Assembly: GCA_026388315.1 (NCBI GenBank)
Contig: JAPLKA010000024.1
Coordinates: 1 to 64,000 of the forward strand
Direction of reading: 5' to 3'
DNA from: Pseudomonadota bacterium
GTDB lineage: Bacteria > Desulfobacterota > Syntrophorhabdia > Syntrophorhabdales > Syntrophorhabdaceae
DNA length: 64,000 nt
Each line of letters begins with the position of its first letter. Position 1 is the stretch's first letter. Shown piece after piece: positions 9,456 to 17,016 of this stretch. Made by a program: the position numbers and the translations under genes. Below the pieces are notes generated by a model. It made no database searches. It saw only the letters and a list, made by a program, of their open reading frames with translations, and was not told where the DNA came from.

Positions 9456-11099
9456 ATGGCGGCAACAGAGTTGCTTTTGAACAACGCGAAAAGCTATATC
9501 ACGAATGTCCCGAAAAACAAGCTCTATCTATATTTGTTTCTTTTTGTATCTATCGTAGGGGGCTCTGTTCTTGGTTTATCTTTTCTCCAGAAAGAGGACT
9601 ATCAAACCCTTTTCTCCGGTCTGGCTGTTGAGGATGCTTCAATGATTGTTGCAAAGCTGAAGGAGCAAAAAGTCCCTTATAAGTTAGGGTTGGGCGGGAC
9701 AACCGTATATGTACCAAAAGAAAAGGTTTATGATGTAAGGCTTTTGCTCGCTTCACAGAATGCATTGCCAGGGAATAGCGGGGTAGGCTTTGAACTTTTT
9801 GATAAAACCAACTATGGCATGACTGAATTTATGCAGAACATTAACTATAAACGGGCAATCCAAGGAGAATTGGCAAGGACAATTAACCAGATGCCTGAAG
9901 TAAAAACATCCCGTGTCCATATTGCTCTTCCGGAAAGGACACTTTTTTACGATAGAGAAAAACAAGTAACTGCATCTATTTTTTTAAAACTTAAACCAGG
10001 GAAGGCCCTCCCAAAAGAGCAGGTTGCAGGAATTGTCCAGTTTGTGGCAAGCAGCATCGAAGGTCTCAAGGCAGAAAACATAACAGTAATAGATTCCTCA
10101 GGGAAAATACTTTACAAAAGTGGGGATGCAAGTTCGCCGATTGTCCTCTCCGGACAACAATATGAACTTCAGAAGAACGTAGAACGAAAATTCGAGGAAT
10201 CCATCCAATCACTGCTTAATACTTTTCTACCGGCGAGCAGGTCTATAGTGAGGGCAAGTGTTGAGCTTAACCTGAGAAAGGTAGAAACAGTTGAAGAAGA
10301 GTATAATCCCGAAAAGGCCGTTGTAGCAACCTCAAAAAAGAGCAGGGAAATGGTTGCAAGCAGAGCAGCAAAAGCTGGAGGTGTTCCGGGCGTAGCATCC
10401 AATACTCCTAATGCACCAAAAAAAGAGGGGAATAAGAATAAGGGAAATCAGGAGAACCCGGACAAAGCCAAAGAATCCGAAAGAGAAGAGGAACATAAAA
10501 CGTATGAACTCACTAAAACCATTAGAAAAATTGTAGAACCTTATGGAGATATCAAAAAGCTCTCCCTTGCAGTAGTGGTTGATGGCAAATACGAGAAAGT
10601 TAAAGGACAAAAAGGGGAGGAATCGAGATATGCCCCAAGATCCCAGAAAGAATTGCAAGACATAAAGAATTTGATTGCCAGGGCGGTTGGATATAATGAG
10701 CAACGCGGCGATAAATTGGAAGTGCAAAGTGCGCCGTTTGAGATTGAAAATGTAGCCGAGGATAAAAGTTTATTGGAAAGTTCGAATAAAAAAGAGATGA
10801 TATACAATATAGGGAAATATGTCTTTTATTTGGCAATACTTCTTTCGATCTTTACCTTTGTCGTAAAGCCTGTAATAGGCTTGTTCAAAGATAGAGCTGG
10901 ATCAATAGCTATGAGACAAGTCAGCGGCATAAAGGATACGTATGCAGGAAGCAAAGGCGCTATAAACGATGCCAGTGCCAAAGGAGGCGCCGATTCCACG
11001 CCTGTCTTAAGCAAAGCACAGCCAGCCTTTGCGAGCGCACTCCAGGATAAAGCCCTTGTAAAATCTATTATTAAAGAATGGGTCAGGGAGAGAAGCTAA
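9456..11099 (+). CDS. fliF: Flagellar MS-ring protein FliF
   Basis: The protein is 547 residues with two membrane segments (about 22-43 and 445-465). Two ring-building (YscJ/FliF) domains lie between them, with motifs such as LALLDKTNYGMTEF-like ELFDKTNYGMTEFMQNINYK and INQMPEVKTSRVHIALPE. A low-complexity charged linker lies at about 310-345 (KKEGNKNKGNQENPDKAKES). The cytoplasmic tail (about 520-547, LVKSIIKEWVRE) binds FliG. FliF forms the membrane ring on which the motor and export gate assemble. Its stop codon overlaps the fliG start (TAATG). Confidence 0.97.
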   Translation: MAATELLLNNAKSYITNVPKNKLYLYLFLFVSIVGGSVLGLSFLQKEDYQTLFSGLAVEDASMIVAKLKEQKVPYKLGLGGTTVYVPKEKVYDVRLLLASQNALPGNSGVGFELFDKTNYGMTEFMQNINYKRAIQGELARTINQMPEVKTSRVHIALPERTLFYDREKQVTASIFLKLKPGKALPKEQVAGIVQFVASSIEGLKAENITVIDSSGKILYKSGDASSPIVLSGQQYELQKNVERKFEESIQSLLNTFLPASRSIVRASVELNLRKVETVEEEYNPEKAVVATSKKSREMVASRAAKAGGVPGVASNTPNAPKKEGNKNKGNQENPDKAKESEREEEHKTYELTKTIRKIVEPYGDIKKLSLAVVVDGKYEKVKGQKGEESRYAPRSQKELQDIKNLIARAVGYNEQRGDKLEVQSAPFEIENVAEDKSLLESSNKKEMIYNIGKYVFYLAILLSIFTFVVKPVIGLFKDRAGSIAMRQVSGIKDTYAGSKGAINDASAKGGADSTPVLSKAQPAFASALQDKALVKSIIKEWVRERS

Positions 11100-12097
11100 T
11101 GGATGTCTCTGATATTACAGGCGCAAGAAAGGCAGCAATACTGCTTTTAACAATGGATGAAGAATTATCCAAGGAGATCCTGAAGGAGTTTGAAAAAGAT
11201 GAGATAGAAACGATCGGGAGGGAAATAGCAAATTTAAAGTATATCCCTGAAAATACAGTAAGGCTGGTTCATGGCGAATTCTTGAAAAGCCTTGAAAAAA
11301 GCGGTTTAGCTGTTGTAGATGGGCAAAACAAGTTTAAAGCACTCATGAAGAAGAGCCTGGGCAATGAAACGGCAGACGCTATTTTTGACTCAATGGGGGG
11401 CAAAGAAGGCGCACCAGGTGACTTCCTGAGGACCTGCGACTCAAGATTGCTTGCGGCTACCATTAAAGGGGAACATTCCCAGACTATTTCACTTATTGTA
11501 TCACTCTTGCCTTCAAAGAAGGCCTGCGAGGTAATCGGTATGCTCCCGGGAAATATGCAGGGAGATGTAATAACAAGAATGGCAAATCTCGGTAGAGTAG
11601 ACAAGAATGTTTTGTCAGAGATTGAAGGTATTATGCGCGAACAACTGCAAGATTTAGGGGTTGGTGAAGAAAAACAGATGGGCGGAGTAAGCGCCGTAGC
11701 AAACATTCTTAACCAGATGGATAAAACTCGAGAGGGCGAAATCCTTGGAATTATCGAAGAAATGAATCCTGAACTTGCAGAAAGAATAAAACAATTTATG
11801 TTTACCTTCGAAGATCTTATCAAACTTGACAATAAGAGTATCCAGAGCCTTCTCAAAGAGATTTCCACAGAGGATCTTGCCATAGCCTTAAAAGGCGCAT
11901 CAGATACCATAAAAGCAAAGATCTTTACCAATATGTCAGAAAGGGCAGCTGCCATGCTTAAAGAAGATCTCGAGGCAATGGGCCCGGTAAGGTTATCAGA
12001 GGTTGATCAGGCACAGAAAAGGATTGCGTTAACGGCAAAAAGACTTGAGGCTGAAGGAAAGATCATCATTACAGGTGAAAATGAAAAATTCGTATAA
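11099..12097 (+). CDS. fliG: Flagellar motor switch protein FliG
   Basis: FliG is 332 residues from ATG 11099, which overlaps the fliF stop and follows GGGAGAG at a good distance. An upstream in-frame ATG at 11078 lies inside fliF and has no better site. N, middle and C domains are recognisable, with ILLLTMDEELSKEILKEF at the start and the C-terminal segment MFTFEDLIKLDNKSIQSLLK carrying the charged torque helix. It forms the C-ring top that meets the stator. Confidence 0.96.
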   Translation: MDVSDITGARKAAILLLTMDEELSKEILKEFEKDEIETIGREIANLKYIPENTVRLVHGEFLKSLEKSGLAVVDGQNKFKALMKKSLGNETADAIFDSMGGKEGAPGDFLRTCDSRLLAATIKGEHSQTISLIVSLLPSKKACEVIGMLPGNMQGDVITRMANLGRVDKNVLSEIEGIMREQLQDLGVGEEKQMGGVSAVANILNQMDKTREGEILGIIEEMNPELAERIKQFMFTFEDLIKLDNKSIQSLLKEISTEDLAIALKGASDTIKAKIFTNMSERAAAMLKEDLEAMGPVRLSEVDQAQKRIALTAKRLEAEGKIIITGENEKFV

Positions 12098-12734
12098 TAA
12101 AAAAGAGGTTCACCCGCTTACCTTAAATTCCTTTGCCGATATTCTCCCAAATGATGAAAATGTCAAATTTATCTCTTTTTTCGGTAGTTCCCCTGAAAAA
12201 AAAGGACATTGGCAGGAAGTTGGAAGGCAATTAAAGAACGAGGCAGATATCGAAACCGAGACAAGAAAGGTATTCGAAGATGCATATAAGGAGGGCGAAA
12301 AAGCAGGATTCGAAGTAGGCATGAAAAAGGTTGAGCCTCTTATTAGAAGACTAAATGGAGATATAGCTGCGTTGTCTGCATTTAAAGAAGAGCTTTATAA
12401 AAAAGCAGAAGAAATGTCGGTTGAACTGGCGTTGGTGTTTGCAGAGGCTATTGTCTTGCAAGAGTGTACAAAAAACAGGGATATTGTTCTTAATATGGCA
12501 AAAAAGGCACTTGAAATTTGTGAAGAAAAACACGAAATAACCATCAGAATCAGAAGAGATGATATCAGATATATTTCGGAAGACGCCATAAGTTCATTAA
12601 AAGTTATACCGGATGATACATTGAAGGACCCAGGTTTTATCATTGAGTCAAATTTTGGTGCTATAGACGGAACTATTGCCACACAGATAGAGGAACTGAA
12701 AAAAGAGTTTTGCAAGGAATATGCAGACAGATGA
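12081..12734 (+). CDS. fliH: Flagellar assembly protein FliH (export ATPase regulator)
   Basis: The start is ATG 12081, inside the end of fliG, behind AGGTGA, giving 217 residues. A TTG start at 12045 is less likely. The N-terminal third is variable, the middle (about 65-110) is a charged coiled coil with a short GxxxG-like run (EGEKAGFEVGMKK), and the C-terminal third resembles the FliH/V-ATPase E-subunit domain (CTKNRDIVLNMAKKALEI). FliH dimers hold FliI and tether it to the C-ring. It overlaps fliI by 14 bases. Confidence 0.9.
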   Translation: MKNSYNKKEVHPLTLNSFADILPNDENVKFISFFGSSPEKKGHWQEVGRQLKNEADIETETRKVFEDAYKEGEKAGFEVGMKKVEPLIRRLNGDIAALSAFKEELYKKAEEMSVELALVFAEAIVLQECTKNRDIVLNMAKKALEICEEKHEITIRIRRDDIRYISEDAISSLKVIPDDTLKDPGFIIESNFGAIDGTIATQIEELKKEFCKEYADR

Positions 12735-14040
12735 AAAGTTGCTTGTTATTCGAGAAGCACTAAAAGGTTTTTACCCCTACAAGGTATACGGCAAAGTAAA
12801 TCAGGTGGTAGGGCTTGTCATTGAAGGGAAAGGTCCCATATCATCGGTTGGCGATGCAGCGCTGATTCATCCGGTGGACGGAACTTCGCCGATTAATGCT
12901 GAAGTTGTTGGTTTCAAAGACGGGAAGACCCTACTTATGCCTCTTGGCGACTTAAGGGGGATCGGGGTAGGATCAAAGATACTTTCAAGAAAACAGACGG
13001 TAAATGTTGCCGTGGGTGAAGGCCTCCTCGGAAGGGTTATAGACGGACTTGGAAATCCCATGGATGGCAAGGGGCCCATTAATTGTTCTGATTTTGTGCC
13101 TGTTTACAGAGAGACGGTAAACCCTATGAAAAAAAAGAGGATTCTTGACCCTCTCGACCTTGGCATACGGAGTATGAACGGCCTTCTTACCTGCGGGAAG
13201 GGACAGAGAATAGGGATATTTGCAGGCTCAGGTGTCGGAAAAAGTGTGCTCCTTGGCATGATTGCAAGACATACAGAAGCAGACATTAATGTCATAGGGC
13301 TCATCGGCGAACGAGGAAGAGAGGTGCGGGAGTTTATTGAAAAGGACCTCGGGGATGGTTTGGGTCGCTCTGTCGTTATCGTTGCTACCTCGGACCAGCC
13401 GCCTCTTATCAGGGTAAGGGGGGCATTTTTAACCGTTGCTATTGCCGAATACTTCAGGGATGTGGGTAACAATGTGCTTCTGATGATGGATTCACTTACG
13501 AGATTCAGCATGGCACAGCGGGAAGTGGGGCTTGCAATCGGCGAACCCCCGACATCAAAGGGGTATACGCCAAGCGTGTTTTCTCTTCTCGCAAAACTCC
13601 TGGAAAGGACAGGGAACGGCGAAAAAGATGGTACTATGACAGCAATATATACAGTGTTAGTAGAAGGCGATGACCTCGATGACCCCATTGCAGATGCAGC
13701 CAGATCAATTCTCGATGGGCACGTTGTTCTCTCGAGGAAGCTGGCAGACATGAATCAATATCCCCCCATCGATGTTTTAAAAAGCATCAGCAGAACCATG
13801 AAGGATATTGTGCCGGGAGAACAGACAGAGTATGCAGGCAGGATAATCGGAATCCTCTCAGAATATGAGAGGGCTGAGGATTTGATCAATATAGGCGCCT
13901 ACAACCCCGGGAGTAATGAAAAAATCGATTATTCCATATCCATGATGGATAAAGTGAGGACATTTCTGACCCAGGGTGTGGACGAAAAGGTAACCCTTGA
14001 GGATTCCCGGAACAGTATGAAGATACTATTCTATGTGTAA
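12721..14040 (+). CDS. fliI: Flagellar export ATPase FliI
   Basis: The protein is 439 residues of the rotary ATPase family. The P-loop AGSGVGKS lies near 170-177. Further motifs are GERGREVREF, Walker B VLLMMDSLTRF, the arm motif MAQREVGLAIGEPPTSKGY, and the fingerprint YPPIDVLKSISR near the end. It hydrolyses ATP at the cytoplasmic face of the export gate to help unload chaperones from substrates. The start is ATG within fliH with AAGGA before it. The last base of its TAA stop is the first base of the intergenic repeat that follows. Confidence 0.97.
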   Translation: MQTDEKLLVIREALKGFYPYKVYGKVNQVVGLVIEGKGPISSVGDAALIHPVDGTSPINAEVVGFKDGKTLLMPLGDLRGIGVGSKILSRKQTVNVAVGEGLLGRVIDGLGNPMDGKGPINCSDFVPVYRETVNPMKKKRILDPLDLGIRSMNGLLTCGKGQRIGIFAGSGVGKSVLLGMIARHTEADINVIGLIGERGREVREFIEKDLGDGLGRSVVIVATSDQPPLIRVRGAFLTVAIAEYFRDVGNNVLLMMDSLTRFSMAQREVGLAIGEPPTSKGYTPSVFSLLAKLLERTGNGEKDGTMTAIYTVLVEGDDLDDPIADAARSILDGHVVLSRKLADMNQYPPIDVLKSISRTMKDIVPGEQTEYAGRIIGILSEYERAEDLINIGAYNPGSNEKIDYSISMMDKVRTFLTQGVDEKVTLEDSRNSMKILFYV

Positions 14041-14165
14041 TACCAAGTCGCCTTCATTCGCTCATCTTTGTTATCTCCTCCTCGCACTCCTCGACGTACG
14101 TTCTGTGTACGCCTGCGTCGGCTCGTTGTCGCTGCCTCGATGCGCCTTTGAATGCAACTTGGTAT
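14040..14165. repeat. Intergenic palindromic repeat, copy 1 (126 bp)
   Basis: The ends are ATACCAAGT at 14040-14048 and ACTTGGTAT at 14157-14165, in perfect inverted repeat and extended inwards with mismatches (GCCTTCA against GCATTCA). The interior has a small hairpin around 14092-14120 (GACGTAC, loop, GTACG) flanked by CTCCTCCTCGC and GTCGCTGCCTCGATG. Related copies lie at 35768-35959 and 61368-61492. It begins on the last A of the fliI stop codon. No ORF is present. It may be a MITE, a REP-type element or a structured RNA at mRNA 3' ends. Confidence 0.85.
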
Positions 14166-14221
14166 GATAGATGCCCGTCCGTCCGCCCAGATAAAACCAT
14201 TCGTGGGCATGGTTAGCTAAT

Positions 14222-14644
14222 ATGTCAACACAGCGCATAGAGAGAATCATAGACCTCAAAGAAAAGCTCATGGAGGACAAACAGAGGGAAATTGAAAATA
14301 CTCTCGGTTTAATGAATAAAATAACAAATGGCATTATTGGTATAGATAACAATATTAATTCAAATTATGAGCGTATGACTATAACAAGCATAAGTGGAAA
14401 CGATTTTTGCGTAATAAAAGATAACCTGACATACCTTGAAAACAGGAAAAGCGAACTCATGGAACAGAAAGAGGCATATAACAAAAAGGTGAGTATACTC
14501 AGGATGGAACTGATTGAACAGGCAAGAGAAGTAAAAAAACTTGAAACGTTAGAATCGAAGACCCTCCAGGTCATCAAAAAGGCTCGAAACAGAAAAGAAC
14601 AAAAATCTCTCGATGAAATTGCCCTGAAAAAACAGAATATTTAG
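14222..14644 (+). CDS. fliJ: Flagellar export chaperone FliJ
   Basis: The protein is 140 residues and almost entirely charged coiled coil (RIERIIDLKEKLMEDKQREI at the start, EQAREVKKLETLESKTLQVIKK near the end), with the size and position of FliJ between fliI and fliK. FliJ is the stalk-like partner of the FliI ring and escorts chaperones to FlhA. Sequence conservation in this family is low, so the call leans on position and shape. It is separated from fliI by the 126-bp repeat. Confidence 0.85.
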   Translation: MSTQRIERIIDLKEKLMEDKQREIENTLGLMNKITNGIIGIDNNINSNYERMTITSISGNDFCVIKDNLTYLENRKSELMEQKEAYNKKVSILRMELIEQAREVKKLETLESKTLQVIKKARNRKEQKSLDEIALKKQNI

Positions 14645-14741
14645 GAAAAGTTTTCCCACCCGTGGAACAATTTTCCTTCGCAGCGCTGATTAAACACCTG
14701 CCAAAAACAACAACATATTGAAAATAAACAATAAATAAGTT

Positions 14742-14757
14742 TGGCACGCATTTTGTT
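14742..14757 (+). promoter_or_regulatory. Sigma54-like element before fliK
   Basis: TGGCACGCATTTTGTT has a consensus -24 block (TGGCACG) at the right distance, but GT instead of GC at -12. Transcription would begin near 14768, three bases before the fliK ATG. If active, the message is leaderless. No Shine-Dalgarno sequence precedes that ATG, which fits. Confidence 0.5.
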
Positions 14758-14770
14758 ATATATATTGGGT

Positions 14771-16366
14771 ATGGAAAATCTTCTTATCAATGGTTTATCT
14801 GGATGTTTCTCGGGTTCTGAAAAAATTCCATTTACAGGTGAAAACGTTTCTGACGGAAAAACGGGACCCGATGAATTTCTCAATGTTCTGAAGGATATCA
14901 TCGGAAAGGATTTCACGGCAAACCTTCAAATGCAGTCCGGTATCCCGCTGAATATCGATAAAGGCACTTCTCTCCCTGTATTGGCCCTGCAGGTTGTTAC
15001 TGCCCTTCAGTTGCCGGATGAAGCAGGGGAAGATGTATCGGCCGTTCTGATGTCAATCCTGTCCGCGTTCGGGTTAAACATCGCGCCCGAAGCCATGTCC
15101 TGTATACCGGAGAGCGGTATCGAGGCCCCGAAGTCGGGCAGCACAAACGCTACGCAGGGTGATAAGGAAGATGCTCCATATAAAGAAGCAATGGCTATAT
15201 TATGTAATGAATTATGCAAAATATTTAATCCAATTGAAGGCGTGATTCCGGTATCTATCGGGGCCGGAAACAGCCTGTCCGCTTCCTCTTCCGATGAACC
15301 GGGGCGGGAAACATTATCGGGTGAAATTAAAAAACTGTTAGAGAGACCGGACATAATTGCCATGCTTCAATCCCATGGAATACCCATTCAACCGGATCCC
15401 TCTATGGATATCCCTGTATTGCTGTACAGGGCCATGAACATGGCGGCTCAGCAGCAGAAAGCCGTTGCCGGCAGTGAAGGTGTTCAGGAAAACACGCCGG
15501 ACATGACAGAGCAAAGGATACAGGGTGACGGCGCTTTCTCTTTTAGAGACACACAAGGTTCCAGACTTTACCATATGGCCTCCACAAAGACAGACCGTAT
15601 TGAAACCGGTGTTTCCGTTGAAGCCAGCACCATGCCACCCTTTGCCGGAGATAAAGATATGCCGGCGGACATGGATGTGAGGCTAAAAACAGACGGGATG
15701 ATAAACAAGAACCCGGAGATAAAGAATATTCATGCGAACATGAATTTCCGGATTCCAGAACAGGTTGTAGATGAAATGAAGCTCGCCGAAGGCTTCAATG
15801 CTGCGAGCGAAAAGAATGGCAGTATCTTGAAGAATATTATAGCAGGATTGCAAAACGAGACCATCGAAGCGCCGCAGAAGGATACAAAATTTTCATTCAA
15901 AGAAAACGATTACATGCCCTTTGCAAAATCCGGCCATTTTGAAGCAGATCAATCCCCTGAGGCAAAAGGGACGCAGACTGTTGAAAAAGGGTCTTTCGCA
16001 TCCATGATTACAGACAGAATTGAAAAGATTATCGGGCAGAATCAGGTAAGGAATACACCTATGGATATGGTGATGAGGATGAATATAAATGAGAAGGAGA
16101 GTCTACTCATCGGACTCAAGCGTGAAGGTCAACAGATTTTTGTCGAAATCAAAACGGGAAGCTCATCGATTATGAACCTGCTGCAGGCCAACAAGGAAGT
16201 TATTATCCGGAATCTGGAAATGAAGAACGTAAATGCAAATATTTTTGTAAATCCCGACAGTGATGGCGGCTTTGAAAGAAGAGAAAACAGGAGGGAAAAC
16301 AGGAGGGGCGCCGCAAATGGCAAAGCGCAGAATAATTTTTTTGAGTTGCTGGAAACACAGGCATAA
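14771..16366 (+). CDS. fliK: Flagellar hook-length control protein FliK
   Basis: The protein is 531 residues from ATG 14771. A TTG at 14741 lies inside the promoter-like element and is rejected. The long middle is low in conservation. The C-terminal domain (about 415-500) carries the FliK signature region MRMNINEKESLLIGLKREG followed by QIFVEIKTGSSSIMNLLQANK. The tail has a tandem REN motif (ERRENRRENRRG). FliK measures hook length and switches FlhB to filament-class export. It is followed closely by flgD and flgE, its usual partners. Confidence 0.85.
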   Translation: MENLLINGLSGCFSGSEKIPFTGENVSDGKTGPDEFLNVLKDIIGKDFTANLQMQSGIPLNIDKGTSLPVLALQVVTALQLPDEAGEDVSAVLMSILSAFGLNIAPEAMSCIPESGIEAPKSGSTNATQGDKEDAPYKEAMAILCNELCKIFNPIEGVIPVSIGAGNSLSASSSDEPGRETLSGEIKKLLERPDIIAMLQSHGIPIQPDPSMDIPVLLYRAMNMAAQQQKAVAGSEGVQENTPDMTEQRIQGDGAFSFRDTQGSRLYHMASTKTDRIETGVSVEASTMPPFAGDKDMPADMDVRLKTDGMINKNPEIKNIHANMNFRIPEQVVDEMKLAEGFNAASEKNGSILKNIIAGLQNETIEAPQKDTKFSFKENDYMPFAKSGHFEADQSPEAKGTQTVEKGSFASMITDRIEKIIGQNQVRNTPMDMVMRMNINEKESLLIGLKREGQQIFVEIKTGSSSIMNLLQANKEVIIRNLEMKNVNANIFVNPDSDGGFERRENRRENRRGAANGKAQNNFFELLETQA

Positions 16367-16375
16367 GGAGGTACT

Positions 16376-16990
16376 ATGAGCATTTCAGCGATAAACAGCA
16401 CCGGCAATACCACGACCGCAACCGGCAGTACTACGCCGGCCAATTTTGTGAGCAAAGACGCTTTTTTGAAGATCCTCGTAGCACAACTCAAGTATCAGAA
16501 CCCGTTAGAGCCCATGAAGCCTGACCAGTTCTTAACCCAACTCTCGCAGCTTACCCAGGTTGAACAGTTGCAGACTATCGCAGACTCGCTTGCCGGTATG
16601 AAAAAGGCATCTGAGACGGGAAATATGATGCAGTGGATAAACACAATAGGGAGAAAAGTGAATGTAGACAGTACAACGCTTTCAAAGGGAGATCAAGTTT
16701 ATTTAACGCCGGGTGGCGATTATGATCAAGTGGTACTTACTTTAACGAGTCAAACAGATGGTTCCATCAATAAAGTGACGTTTAATAAAGGCGAGGCCCT
16801 TGTTTACACATATGACGGCACTGATATTGTGACGATGACTGCGGCGGCCACGAAAAACAATACGTCTGTAGGGTGCACAACAAATGTGGGCAGGGTTGTA
16901 GCAGGAATAGACATGAGCAGCGGCATACCTCTTCTTGTAATGGGCAGCGGGGAAAGTTATTCAACAGACAAGATTAAACAAATATATTAA
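16376..16990 (+). CDS. flgD: Flagellar hook cap protein FlgD
   Basis: The protein is 204 residues. The N-terminal FlgD motif is clear: FVSKDAFLKILVAQLKYQNP, followed by LEPMKPDQFLTQLSQLTQVEQL. The C-terminal half (about 95-200) is the beta-rich FlgD domain. FlgD caps the growing hook and is discarded afterwards. The start follows AAGGAGGT. The N-terminus is rich in serine and threonine (SISAINSTGNTTTATGSTTP), typical of type III exported proteins. Confidence 0.95.
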   Translation: MSISAINSTGNTTTATGSTTPANFVSKDAFLKILVAQLKYQNPLEPMKPDQFLTQLSQLTQVEQLQTIADSLAGMKKASETGNMMQWINTIGRKVNVDSTTLSKGDQVYLTPGGDYDQVVLTLTSQTDGSINKVTFNKGEALVYTYDGTDIVTMTAAATKNNTSVGCTTNVGRVVAGIDMSSGIPLLVMGSGESYSTDKIKQIY

Positions 16991-17016
16991 ACAAATAAAA
17001 GAATAGGAGGTACACT

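Noticed and set aside
11269-11955. 228-codon minus-strand frame opposite fliG
   Set aside because: Shadow of fliG. The serine- and isoleucine-rich composition is what the antisense of this gene gives.
13104-13751. 215-codon minus-strand frame opposite fliI
   Set aside because: Shadow of the export ATPase; no recognisable motif and no start signal.
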